From assembly GCA_014872875.1 (NCBI GenBank), contig WKFI01000005.1, positions 310,001 through 374,000 of the forward strand: a stretch of 64,000 nt of DNA, in the 5' to 3' direction. The notes below the pieces were generated by a model. That model was given only the letters and a program-made list of their open reading frames with translations. It made no database searches and was not told the DNA's origin. This stretch comes from Paracoccaceae bacterium (lineage in GTDB: Bacteria; Pseudomonadota; Alphaproteobacteria; Rhodobacterales; Rhodobacteraceae). Position 1 is the stretch's first letter. Each line of letters begins with the position of its first letter. The position numbers and the translations under genes were made by a program. This document shows positions 47,585 through 55,907 of the stretch, piece by piece.

Positions 47585-48211
47585 TCAGGGCGGCGTTCCC
47601 GCCTTTATCCACGCCCTGAACAGTTCGAGGTCAGCTTGGGGCCAGCCGCCGTCACACGGCATTGAGCCGTCCTCCAGACGTTCGAAGATCAGCTTGGCGT
47701 GACGACGGACTTCTGTATGCGAGGCGAGATTCAGGTTCCGCACCGCCAGCATTGCCTTGATGTCCTTGTCACGAAACAAAGGGCGAATATCGCGCTGGAA
47801 ACTGGGGATGACGGCACCGGTCAACGGATCCGCAGCAACTACCAAGTCACACTTGCCATGCTGCGGATCGAAAAGGGAAATCTTGGTGTTGGCCACGCCT
47901 TCGCAGCGCACCCCCTTCAGATCCAGACCATCCCCCCAAAAGTTAATCGGATCTTCTATCGACAGGACCGTATGGCAATGGACATGGGTAAGAACCGGCA
48001 ACACGATCGATCCGGCGGACGGGGACTGAGCCAGAAAATCCAACCCAAGCACCCCATCCGCCGGCGGGGAGGAGTAGTGATGCGGGATCAGCCGAGCATT
48101 TTGCCAACCTGAACTGGCAGCACGTCCTTCGGCTTCGACCAGGAGGTTCGCGGGAGATGCCTTCTGAAAGGTCAAGCGCAGATGGTCTACCGCGTAAACT
48201 TTGGATTCCAT
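47585..48211 (-). CDS. Hypothetical protein of the YcaO cluster, 208 aa
   Basis: A two-part soluble protein. The N-terminal region (1 to ~135) is beta-rich and carries HVHCH at residues 76-80, a possible metal site. The C-terminal 70 residues (FQRDIRPLFRDKDIKAMLAV, RLEDGSMPCDGGWPQADLEL, FRAWIKAGTPP) resemble a small helical domain found at the C-terminus of various bacterial proteins and reminiscent of planctomycete cytochrome-c domains, but no CxxCH haem motif is present. Its ATG shares a base with the stop of the 49-aa gene (TAATG) and GGAGG lies eight bases upstream, so it is translated with it. Function unknown. Confidence 0.75.
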   Translation of the reverse strand: MESKVYAVDHLRLTFQKASPANLLVEAEGRAASSGWQNARLIPHHYSSPPADGVLGLDFLAQSPSAGSIVLPVLTHVHCHTVLSIEDPINFWGDGLDLKGVRCEGVANTKISLFDPQHGKCDLVVAADPLTGAVIPSFQRDIRPLFRDKDIKAMLAVRNLNLASHTEVRRHAKLIFERLEDGSMPCDGGWPQADLELFRAWIKAGTPP

Positions 48212-48360
48212 TATCCTTGCCTCCGCGCCCCGTGACCCATTGACGAACTATTCTTCGGTAAAGGAACCAAACTCCATGCCTTGCAGAGGACGCGCCGGAG
48301 AGCGGACAGGTAGCCAACGCCCGTCACATCCTCTGCAAAGCGGGGAGAAACCCTTTTCAT
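48211..48360 (-). CDS. 49-aa ORF, candidate substrate peptide
   Basis: A short ORF starting MKRVSPRFAEDVTGVGYLSA and ending NSSSMGHGARRQG, with one Cys (residue 26). AAGG lies five bases before the ATG. It fills the space between the 207-aa and 208-aa genes: 50 bases after the first and overlapping the second as TAATG, exactly the arrangement of a coupled operon. It is small, basic and ends in a Ser/Gly-rich tail. In the presence of a YcaO gene nearby, a modified precursor peptide is an attractive role, but this is inference. Confidence 0.6.
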   Translation of the reverse strand: MKRVSPRFAEDVTGVGYLSALRRVLCKAWSLVPLPKNSSSMGHGARRQG

Positions 48361-48410
48361 GCTGCCTTGTTGAGCATTCGTGATCATGAGAGTGTCTGCT
48401 GCTTCGCGCT

Positions 48411-49034
48411 TCAGGCTACTACACGTTCGCCATACCGCCGGTATATGTCGGCAATGACTTCGCAGGCCCCCCTGAAAGTTCTGGCGCGAGACAGATCCTC
48501 CCAATCCGGCACCACCCGGTCAGACCGAAACTTGTGCGACTGGATGATCACGGTCCGTACGACGCCTGCTGTGTCGCCGGATGTGATGACCTCGGTCAGA
48601 TGCATATCCAGGTCCAGACGGGCTCCGTTAAGCTGGGGAAAAACCTTGTGGAACCCGATATCCAGTTCGGGCCAGATTTCGTTGCGGACCGAGATCCCGT
48701 CCTCGGTTTCCGAAGCCGGCAGGAACTCGAAGCCACCTTCGCGCGGATCGGTTGGTCCGGGCAACACCTCAAATGACCCGTCCAATGCCTCAATCGACGT
48801 GGGACGTCCGATGGTTTTGCCGCAACAGGTGCAAGTCTGGTCCCGTGGATCTTCCCACTGGCATCGTTTGCAAGGCGGCTGTACCTGCCATGTTCCATGC
48901 AGTCGCGAGATCGGCTGCCGAACGGGAATGGTAACCACTTCGGTCACCCGCTCCTGCCTATCGTTTTCAATCACGGCCAGGATTGTCGTTTCCATACCTG
49001 CGTCAGCGCTGGTTTGTCTGGTATTTCCACCCAT
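48411..49034 (-). CDS. Cys-cluster (zinc-ribbon-like) protein of the YcaO cluster, 207 aa
   Basis: A 207-residue soluble protein. Five Cys residues at 55, 58, 68, 70 and 71 (PPCKRCQW, DQTCTCCGKTIG) form a likely zinc-ribbon. The C-terminal part (LDLDMHLTEVITSGDTAGVV, FRSDRVVPDWEDLSRARTFRG) is predicted mixed alpha/beta and I do not recognise it. ATG 49034 has GGGAGAAG upstream; a longer open frame reaches 49079. It is the first gene of the minus-strand operon and diverges from the YcaO gene. It could be the partner or scaffold of the YcaO enzyme, playing the role that the separate E1-like protein has in azoline pathways, but no homology to that protein is visible. Confidence 0.75.
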   Translation of the reverse strand: MGGNTRQTSADAGMETTILAVIENDRQERVTEVVTIPVRQPISRLHGTWQVQPPCKRCQWEDPRDQTCTCCGKTIGRPTSIEALDGSFEVLPGPTDPREGGFEFLPASETEDGISVRNEIWPELDIGFHKVFPQLNGARLDLDMHLTEVITSGDTAGVVRTVIIQSHKFRSDRVVPDWEDLSRARTFRGACEVIADIYRRYGERVVA

Positions 49035-49101
49035 GGGTCTTCTCCCGTGTTCCAGAGCGAATCTGCTCTGGCCTTCCACCTTTCCAAAAGGTTAATCAGC
49101 C

Positions 49102-49134
49102 AACGTGATCGCACCGTGAATCGTAACGTGATCG
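49102..49134. promoter_or_regulatory. Tandem CGTGA repeats, candidate SARP operator
   Basis: AACGTGATCG occurs exactly at 49102-49111 and 49125-49134, with a near copy CCGTGAATCG at 49114-49123. The CGTGA cores start at 49104, 49115 and 49127, i.e. spaced 11 and 12 bases. SARP regulators characteristically bind direct repeats spaced at one helical turn. The site is in the divergent promoter between the 207-aa gene and YcaO, whose operon encodes the SARP-type regulator. Confidence 0.6.
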
Positions 49135-49247
49135 ACACGGTTTTGCGGATTCACGCAGCCGAAATGGGCATTTGTTCAAACCAGTGGTTTTGACTTCCAT
49201 GTCCTTGAGGGTGCAGTTGTTTGTTCGAGTGTGGGTTGGCTGAATTG

Positions 49248-50363
49248 ATGTTGATGGACTTGGAAGAATACGAGACGCCAAATATCGGCGCCGCACTGGG
49301 CACAGGTCACGTCTTACCAGCGCAGCCGACATGCTGGCCGATCCTCTCAAAGTTGGACTATCTGTTTCACGGGCGCAGCCCTTCAGCCCCGAAACTCGTC
49401 TTGAGCGGTGGGGTCACCCGCCACGGAATTGCTGTTTCCGGGGCCGGGTCAACCGTCGAGCAGGCACTTGTCCGGATGTGTGGAGAGGCCGCAGAACAAT
49501 TGGCGTTGGCTCGCCCTGCCCTACCCGAGGCGTCAGGAACTCTGCCAAAGGCACTCACGGAACACCCGGGCTTGAACTGCGCTCCCACATCCTGGGTCGA
49601 GGGCTTTCGTCTTTCGGACAGCAGTCCTATCGCCCTGCCCCGCGAGCTGTGCCGAGTGGGACTACCTGACCGCCGACATCAGTCCGAAGGGCTCGGGGCT
49701 GCCTCAACAGTTTCGGACGCGATGGCACACGGGGCTCTCGAACTGATCGAACGGGACACTGTACACCGCTGGTGGGGCGGCGTGCTGCGGGCTCGACAGA
49801 TTGCGGCCGATGATCTGGTCGTGGACCTTCTGGGACCTGACCGTCCCAGACGCACCGTTGTGTTGAGCCTGGAGAACGAGCTTGGTCTTCCGGTCCTCTT
49901 CGCTGGCTCCTGCGATCCCGACGGCTTCAATTTCAGCTTTGGATGTGCGGCCAGACCTGATCCAGTGGACGCCGTTCGGGCGGCATTACGGGAACTTGTG
50001 CTCTCTGAATTTGGATTGTCTTTGACCCAATCGCGTGTAACCCACAAGGGTTTCGCAACACTGAGCGCCTCAGAACGCCACGACCTGACCCTTGCCAAGC
50101 GTGTGAGCCTGAACGAACTGCTTGCGGACAGAACTTGTGGAGAGGCTCCCTTGCCCTCTTTCAGCGGCGGCCATGCACTCACAGAGACTTATGCGCGTTT
50201 GGATCTGCACTATTGTCTGCTGGGTGAAATCGCACCCGGTTTCCAGGTGGTCAAAACGTTTTCAGAGAGGTTACTCCCGAGTCATACAGACAACAATGCA
50301 CCGGGTCCCGGTGCATCGGCTACCCACTTGACCAGCTTTGCAGAAATTGCATTGTTTGCCTAG
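49248..50363 (+). CDS. YcaO-domain protein
   Basis: A 371-residue YcaO-family protein. Hallmarks are RMCGEAAEQLAL (residues 76-87, first ATP-site Glu segment), SEGLGAASTVSDAMAHGALE (146-165) and LELIERDTVHRWW (164-176). The third usual motif, ending in Gln, reads ALRELVLSEFG (246-256) without the Gln, so ATP binding may be altered. YcaO proteins activate peptide backbone amides with ATP to form azolines, thioamides or amidines. No E1-like (ThiF) partner or TfuA is adjacent. The start is uncertain: ATG 49248 or 49254, no strong ribosome binding site. The regulator gene follows after ten bases. Confidence 0.85.
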   Translation: MLMDLEEYETPNIGAALGTGHVLPAQPTCWPILSKLDYLFHGRSPSAPKLVLSGGVTRHGIAVSGAGSTVEQALVRMCGEAAEQLALARPALPEASGTLPKALTEHPGLNCAPTSWVEGFRLSDSSPIALPRELCRVGLPDRRHQSEGLGAASTVSDAMAHGALELIERDTVHRWWGGVLRARQIAADDLVVDLLGPDRPRRTVVLSLENELGLPVLFAGSCDPDGFNFSFGCAARPDPVDAVRAALRELVLSEFGLSLTQSRVTHKGFATLSASERHDLTLAKRVSLNELLADRTCGEAPLPSFSGGHALTETYARLDLHYCLLGEIAPGFQVVKTFSERLLPSHTDNNAPGPGASATHLTSFAEIALFA

Positions 50364-50373
50364 GAGGCCACAC

Positions 50374-52392
50374 GTGTTGACTGAGCAGTTTCATCCTTCG
50401 GATGACGTGCAGGACGGGAAACTGAATCTGACACTTGTCGGCGGGGTCGAGCTGCATTTTAACGGGCAGCGCCTTGGATTACGCAAGGTCAAGGCGCAGG
50501 CGCTTCTGGTCCTTCTGATCATGGAAACCGGATATCGGTGCAGCCGTGAAACCGCGCGAGGACTGCTTTGGAGCGACAGCGATGAAAGCGCCGCCCAGAC
50601 CAGTCTGCGCAATGCGATCTGGACCCTGAAATCTGTTTTTCAGAAAGCGGGGTTTGAAGGATTTCATGCGGATCGGCGCGAGATCTGGCTGGATGCCAAC
50701 CTGATCCGAACGGATATCGATGCGCTGACCGATGGTGCCGATGCTGCCAGCCTTATTTCCAGTCTTTCCTCGATCCCGGATTTGCAAAACAGCCTGTTCC
50801 CCGGACTCGATGGCGTCAGCGACCTGTTCCAAGAACGTCTGCGGGACTACCGGACCTTTGCCTTACGGAAGGCACAACAGAACCTTAAAAGGATTGGAAG
50901 ATCCTCTGCTGATGCAGACACAAAACTGGAAGCCTTGCGGCTATTGGTCGGTCTGGATCCACTGGATGAAGCCTTTGCACGGGAATTGATCCAAGCCTAT
51001 CGGGCAAACGGACAGACTGCCAATGCTCTGACAGTTTACCAGTCTTTGTGGAATGCGCTGGACGAAGCCTATGGTCAGGAGCCTTCGACCGAGACGCAGG
51101 ACCTGATTGTTGAAATCAAACTTGCGTCCTCGGACCCTGCCCCAAAAAGCTCGCCGCGGCCCTGTATCCTTGTTCAGAAAACCCGAGATGACCACCTGAC
51201 CCCGGACGCGCGCGATCATGTCAGCACGTTGCGCGAAAATTTTTGTGCCAGTCTTGTCCGGTTCCGGGAATGGCAGATCTTTGACGCAATGTTGATGCAG
51301 GACGGAATTCGGCTGGCGCGGCAACCGGATTACGCTTTGACGCTCTCTGCCTCTGAAACGGCTGACCAGGTGAACTGCAAGGTCCTCCTGGCGGAACCGC
51401 GCACGGGTGAGTTGCTTTGGTCCGAAGACTTCTCTCGCCCGATGATCGACCTCAGCGACGTGCGTGGCGGCATCATCAGCCGTCTGGCAGTTTCCCTGAA
51501 TATTCACCTGACAGCGGCGCACCAACACCAGAATGCAGGTTCGAACACGCAGGAAGACGTTTATGCCCGCTGGCTGGAGGCACAAGGTCTGATCTTGCAG
51601 TTCAGCCCGGAAAGCTGGCGCGCCGCCGAAGACAAGCTGGACGCGCTGATCCAGGACAGCCCAAATTTCAGCCGCGCCTTTTCAAGCCGGGCCTCGATCG
51701 AGAACATGCGCCAGATCTCGTTTCCGGGTCTTTACAGTACGCCCGAGCTTCACGCCAAGGCATTGGGTCTTGCCAGTCAAGCGGTACAACTGGATCCCAT
51801 GGACAGCCGCGGTCAGTTGGCGATGGGTTGGAGCTGTGCCATGTCACGTCAGTTCGAGAGGGCAGAGTTGGCCTTTGATCTGGCATTTCAATACAACGAA
51901 AATGATCCATGGACGATCACCTCTTCGGCTGTCGGATTGGCCTTTTGCGATCATGGAGTGGCCGCGCAGAAACTGGTCAACCTGTTGCAGACCCTCGACT
52001 TCCGCTTGCAGGGAACCCATTGGTCCTACATTGCCGCGACCCATTTCCTGACTGGCGATTATCAGGGTTGCATTGATGCGTCGGAAAAAGCCGACGAAGT
52101 CTCGCATGATGTGCCGGCATGGCATGCAGCGGCGCTGGCCTTGATCGGAAGAACGGATGAAGCGGCGCAGGTTGCACAGCGGTTCCAACAGATTGCACTG
52201 GAGAATTGGGCCAACCCGTCGCAACCCGCCCCCGAAGACATTACACGCTGGGTGGTCAGCGGGTTCCCGATCCGCAATCGCGATACTTGGCTGGCCTTCC
52301 GGGACGGCCTGCGCTTGGCGGGCCTGCCGGTCCCGGATCTGATACAAAGCGACAGGATCGCACTCGGGTACGACCTGCCGCAATGGGATTGA
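50374..52392 (+). CDS. SARP/BTAD-type transcriptional activator with TPR domain
   Basis: A 672-residue regulator. A winged-helix DNA-binding domain (about 10-105; LTLVGGVELHFNGQRLGLRK) is followed by a bacterial transcriptional-activator domain (about 185-250; LVGLDPLDEAFARELIQAYR), a middle alpha/beta region (ALTLSASETADQVNCKVLLA) and C-terminal TPR units (AVQLDPMDSRGQLAMGWSCA). It starts with GTG at 50374, AGGAGG six bases upstream, only ten bases beyond the YcaO stop codon, so the two are translated together. It probably controls the cluster. Convergent with the 124-aa gene after 15 bases. Confidence 0.88.
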   Translation: MLTEQFHPSDDVQDGKLNLTLVGGVELHFNGQRLGLRKVKAQALLVLLIMETGYRCSRETARGLLWSDSDESAAQTSLRNAIWTLKSVFQKAGFEGFHADRREIWLDANLIRTDIDALTDGADAASLISSLSSIPDLQNSLFPGLDGVSDLFQERLRDYRTFALRKAQQNLKRIGRSSADADTKLEALRLLVGLDPLDEAFARELIQAYRANGQTANALTVYQSLWNALDEAYGQEPSTETQDLIVEIKLASSDPAPKSSPRPCILVQKTRDDHLTPDARDHVSTLRENFCASLVRFREWQIFDAMLMQDGIRLARQPDYALTLSASETADQVNCKVLLAEPRTGELLWSEDFSRPMIDLSDVRGGIISRLAVSLNIHLTAAHQHQNAGSNTQEDVYARWLEAQGLILQFSPESWRAAEDKLDALIQDSPNFSRAFSSRASIENMRQISFPGLYSTPELHAKALGLASQAVQLDPMDSRGQLAMGWSCAMSRQFERAELAFDLAFQYNENDPWTITSSAVGLAFCDHGVAAQKLVNLLQTLDFRLQGTHWSYIAATHFLTGDYQGCIDASEKADEVSHDVPAWHAAALALIGRTDEAAQVAQRFQQIALENWANPSQPAPEDITRWVVSGFPIRNRDTWLAFRDGLRLAGLPVPDLIQSDRIALGYDLPQWD

Positions 52393-52407
52393 TTTCGACC
52401 TTCGATG

Positions 52408-52782
52408 TCAGACGCACTTACGCATGACGTAATCCGCAATTCGACAACTGCGGAAGTCGTTATTGTCGGCGATGTTGGGCTGCATGCCGCCAAACGCCAT
52501 GAGCTGATAGAAACCGGGGAGCGGGTATTCTTCTCCGTCGGGCATCTCGGTCAGATCATCCGGGTGCGGTAACATCAGGCTCAACCGAGAGCGCGGTGGA
52601 GCTTGGAACAGATCAATGGGATCATCATTCGCGAAACTGCCTCCGAGAAAGACGATGTTTTCGGCCACCTTGTCGCGGAACTCTCCGACGCGGCGCGGCG
52701 CATCATCAGGGTTCTTGGCCCATTCGATAATGATCCGGCCAAAGGCCTCGAAGTCCCTGATTTCCATATCCTGACGTGTCAT
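52408..52782 (-). CDS. 124-aa protein with C-terminal C-x9-C, downstream of haem peroxidase
   Basis: A 124-residue protein with a perfect AAGGAGG Shine-Dalgarno six bases before the ATG, implying strong translation. The body is acidic and helical at first (FEAFGRIIIEWAKNPDDAPR, then FRDKVAENIVFLGG) and ends in a distinct tail, FGGMQPNIADNNDFRSCRIA, then DYVMRKCV, with Cys113 and Cys123. It begins 28 bases after the peroxidase stop codon. A leader-plus-core layout could make it a peptide substrate, or it may be a peroxidase partner. Not a family I recognise. Confidence 0.75.
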   Translation of the reverse strand: MTRQDMEIRDFEAFGRIIIEWAKNPDDAPRRVGEFRDKVAENIVFLGGSFANDDPIDLFQAPPRSRLSLMLPHPDDLTEMPDGEEYPLPGFYQLMAFGGMQPNIADNNDFRSCRIADYVMRKCV

Positions 52783-52810
52783 CCTATTCCTCCTTGTTTT
52801 GGATTTTGAT

Positions 52811-54433
52811 TTATTTCTCTTCTGTCATGAGGCTCAGCAGTTGCGGCATGGTCGCAGGACTGATGCCTTCAAATGCTTTGGCTTCCAGTCGCTTGGCATC
52901 TTCCACATCCGGTCCTGGCTGCTCCTCGGAAAAGGCTGCCCACATCGCTTCGGCCAGCAGGATCGACCCCAAGGGACCCAATCTGGCACCGTCCTGGCCC
53001 AGCGCGCGGGCCTCGCATTTCAAGAACAGCCACAAAGGCGGATTATCCAGGACCGCCTGATGGTCTTCTTCGCTCCATTCAACCCGACCGCGCCCCGGTT
53101 TGGAGGACAGCCATCGCAACTCTTTGTCCAACAAGTCACGACGCGTTGTCCGGCCTGTTTGCGGTTGGAAATACTCCCATGAACCAAAGACGGGATCCTG
53201 CGCTATGAATTCGCAAAGCTCCTCTAACGGGGCCAAGTCCATCAGGTGTTCGCGCACCAGGTCTCGGAAAGGCGTTCCGTCAGGGTGTTCGTCTTTACCC
53301 GCCGGTGCGCTATCGCGTTTGGTCATGTCCGGCGCGACATGCGGACCGAAGCGTAACGCCCAATTGAAGTCTTCGGGCACCTGTGTGTCCCCCTCTTCGG
53401 CAAAGAACAGCGACCAATCGATCACCCAGTTCTTGGGCGTCGGCACCATTCCGGGCAGGTGCAGCGAGGATGCGGCAATCAACAGTTGCAGCGGCACTGG
53501 CCCGCGGTCACTGTTCAGTTTGTATTTGTCCCGCACCATCGCATGGGCCACACGCCCCACGGCAAAGGCGAACTCTCGCGTGACCGACCCATCTTCATCC
53601 GGGATATCCATACGGATCCCGTCTTGCGCATAGCGTTCATGCACCTCGGGCAACAACAGACGTTTCAGCAAATCCTCTCGCAGAATTCGGCGATAGATCC
53701 GCACCGTGGCAAACCGTGCAATCCGGGCGCGTTCATGGTGTTCGGCGATGATGTCGCTGTTCTCGACCAAACGATTGTAGAGCCGGTGAAAGACCACCGT
53801 CATCTGTGCCAGCAGGTTGTTGTCGTCATTGCGTGGATCCGGGATCAGAACATCGCTCATCAACCTTGGCTTGTCGCGACCATCGCCATGATAAGCCATG
53901 CGCGGAAGATCCCGCACCGGGTTGCTCCAGGCGATGCGGTCGGTGAAGTACTCCGGGCTCGACGTGTTTTCGACCTGCCCCAGGCGCAACCGATCTCGTC
54001 CGTCAGTCGCTCGATCATAGGCAAACGGGCAACCTTCGGCGCCACCCCCGAATACAGTCTCCAATTGCAGTCCCTGACGGCGCAAGTTTATTGGGTCTAC
54101 CCGATTGTCAGCAAAGCTGCGCGCTGCCAGCGAAGTGTGCGTCAGATCGTGGGCAGCCAATTGAAACAAGTAGGTATACCCCGCCGGCACGCCCGGACGC
54201 TGGCCGTCGCCGGTCGCAGAATTGAGCAATTCCTTCTCCGGAGCACTGGTTGCCGCAGTTGCATTGATCATCCGCGCCAAGGCAATCAAGTGACGCGCGT
54301 CCAGCGTCTTGGCTGATGGTGCCAGATTCCCGAAGCGGTGAAATTCGCCGGCAGATCGGGCTTGTCCTGACCCACAGGTTGCATCCGATGACTGCTTTTT
54401 GCTCAAATCATACGACAGCGCCCTATGTGCCAT
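52811..54433 (-). CDS. Animal-type haem peroxidase family protein
   Basis: A 540-residue protein of the animal haem peroxidase superfamily. The distal site is FQLAAHDLTHTS (Gln91, His95, Asp96); DPRNDDNNLLAQMTVVFHRL (199-218) supplies the catalytic Arg201, conserved Asn residues and the proximal His216, with Asn220 following. There is no signal peptide, so it appears cytoplasmic or is exported by a leaderless route. GGAGG lies six bases before ATG 54433. Such enzymes oxidise halides or phenols, or cross-link Tyr residues. It is cotranscribed with the 124-aa gene. Confidence 0.88.
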   Translation of the reverse strand: MAHRALSYDLSKKQSSDATCGSGQARSAGEFHRFGNLAPSAKTLDARHLIALARMINATAATSAPEKELLNSATGDGQRPGVPAGYTYLFQLAAHDLTHTSLAARSFADNRVDPINLRRQGLQLETVFGGGAEGCPFAYDRATDGRDRLRLGQVENTSSPEYFTDRIAWSNPVRDLPRMAYHGDGRDKPRLMSDVLIPDPRNDDNNLLAQMTVVFHRLYNRLVENSDIIAEHHERARIARFATVRIYRRILREDLLKRLLLPEVHERYAQDGIRMDIPDEDGSVTREFAFAVGRVAHAMVRDKYKLNSDRGPVPLQLLIAASSLHLPGMVPTPKNWVIDWSLFFAEEGDTQVPEDFNWALRFGPHVAPDMTKRDSAPAGKDEHPDGTPFRDLVREHLMDLAPLEELCEFIAQDPVFGSWEYFQPQTGRTTRRDLLDKELRWLSSKPGRGRVEWSEEDHQAVLDNPPLWLFLKCEARALGQDGARLGPLGSILLAEAMWAAFSEEQPGPDVEDAKRLEAKAFEGISPATMPQLLSLMTEEK

Positions 54434-54859
54434 GAAATTCCTCCGGTACAAATTTCCTTCGTTTGATCTAACTGTTGAAAATTCTTCAGATCAATATGCA
54501 ATTCACACTTTGATAACCATGAAGATCCCCCCGCAACGTGTTGAACAGAAGCATTTTTTGCCACGCCAGGGAAATTGGAGGCGAATTCACAAAAAAGAAA
54601 TCACGTTAAGTTAACGAAAGAACCAAACGACCGAACACTGGGCAGCTGATGTGCGACCTGTTTTTCGTGTCGGACAAGTTGCGCTCAAAGAAACAGGAGG
54701 CGCGCGCGGTCGCGGATTCGTGCGGGTCGACGCTCTAGCAGCGGTCAGTTCAACTGATTTAAAAAAAAACATCTCGGGCACGCGTGGGTGAAAGAACGGC
54801 AAAGCCGTCCGAAAGTAATGACGCATAGACGCCCAAAGACCGCCAGCCAATGACCAGAG
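54434..54859. promoter_or_regulatory. Peroxidase upstream region
   Basis: A 426-bp AT-rich stretch with no convincing gene, between the peroxidase gene (whose promoter it must contain) and the 3' end of the LysR gene. AACGTGAT, the core of the candidate SARP repeat, occurs on the minus strand at 54600-54607. A GTTAAC palindrome lies at 54609-54614. Confidence 0.45.
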
Positions 54860-55825
54860 TCAAACCCGGTCAGTTTCTACATTTCTGGCTCCGATCGCGC
54901 CCACGTGGCGGCTGATTTGCTGAACCAACGTTTGTTCGGCCATCTCGGCCAAGGCTTTTGGGAAGCTCTGCAATTCATCCTTTCTAGCGACCACCGTCAA
55001 AGTGCGCGAGAGGCCGGAAACTGGAAGTTCTTCCAAGCGCAGGCTCATGTTTTCGACCAATCCGTCAATCAGCAGGGTCGGCGTCAAAAGGCTGAACCCC
55101 TGCCCGGCCGCCACGCAGGACGTCACCATGCTGGACCGATCCGCCTGAATCACCTTGCCCGGCTCAAACCGCAAACGACGCAGGTGCTGGGCGATCTGAC
55201 GACCGGCGTTGGTCGTGTCGCCGAATCTGACCAGCGGGAGCCGGGTTTGAATGGCTTCCAAGCTGTCGGTCGGCCCGTCATAGCGCTCGGGCAGGACCAA
55301 AAGGTATTTTTCGGTCAAGACGTGATGGCGCTCCAATCCGTCCATATCCAGAAACGGGTTCGACGTGATAGCCAGATCGGCCTGTTTTGTCCGGAGCAGA
55401 TGTTCATGATTACCGCTTTGACCGGCATGTAACGTTATGTCTTCGACATTGAACACACGCTGCGCAAGGTTGATAAGAGAAGGCGTGAGCGTCGTCGCGA
55501 TAGAGGCCTGTATCCCCACCCTGAGCAAGGTCAGAGATTTCTGACCGACATGCCGCAATTCGGTCTCCATGTCCGAAAGCGCATCGAGGATCTTCTGGGC
55601 CTTTCCGTGCAGGCGCAACCCATCATAGGTCAGTCTGGCCGGTCGGGTACTGCGATCCAACAACACAGTACCAAAGGCTTTTTCAAGGGCCGTGATATGT
55701 TGGGATGCCGCCGGTTGCGACAGGCCCAGAAGCTTTGCGCCTGCGCGCATCTGCCCGGTCTCGGCAACTGCGACAAAGACCTCGAGCGAGCGCATGAGGC
55801 CATGTGACAATGTGCGGCGGTCCAT
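54860..55825 (-). CDS. LysR family transcriptional regulator
   Basis: A 321-residue LTTR: N-terminal winged helix-turn-helix at about 15-70 (VAVAETGQMRAGAKLLGLSQ, then PAASQHITALEKAF) and a substrate-binding domain from about 95. ATG 55825 follows a GTG at 55828, either is possible. It is divergent from the MttB-family gene with 82 bases between, so it is the likely regulator of the methylamine operon. Confidence 0.92.
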   Translation of the reverse strand: MDRRTLSHGLMRSLEVFVAVAETGQMRAGAKLLGLSQPAASQHITALEKAFGTVLLDRSTRPARLTYDGLRLHGKAQKILDALSDMETELRHVGQKSLTLLRVGIQASIATTLTPSLINLAQRVFNVEDITLHAGQSGNHEHLLRTKQADLAITSNPFLDMDGLERHHVLTEKYLLVLPERYDGPTDSLEAIQTRLPLVRFGDTTNAGRQIAQHLRRLRFEPGKVIQADRSSMVTSCVAAGQGFSLLTPTLLIDGLVENMSLRLEELPVSGLSRTLTVVARKDELQSFPKALAEMAEQTLVQQISRHVGAIGARNVETDRV

Positions 55826-55907
55826 CACGGCGCATCCTTAGTATAAGTGTTGCTTATACTGTCCGGAATTTCTTGGTTTCCGTCAAGCGCTGCGGCAGCA
55901 TCGCGCC

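Noticed and set aside
47301-47612. 103-codon minus-strand frame rich in Cys next to the 208-aa gene
   Set aside because: It starts with GTG inside another gene with no ribosome binding site, overlaps the ACT-domain gene on the other strand, and its composition looks non-coding.
49096-49200. 34-codon minus-strand ORF with three Cys (MEVKTTGLNKCPFRLRESAK...) as RiPP precursor
   Set aside because: The AAGGA is only two bases from the ATG, and the frame lies over the tandem CGTGA repeats, which explain the sequence better as an operator.
54432-54614. Plus-strand frame MKFLRYKFPSFDL upstream of the peroxidase
   Set aside because: No ribosome binding site; it occupies the peroxidase promoter and overlaps its start.
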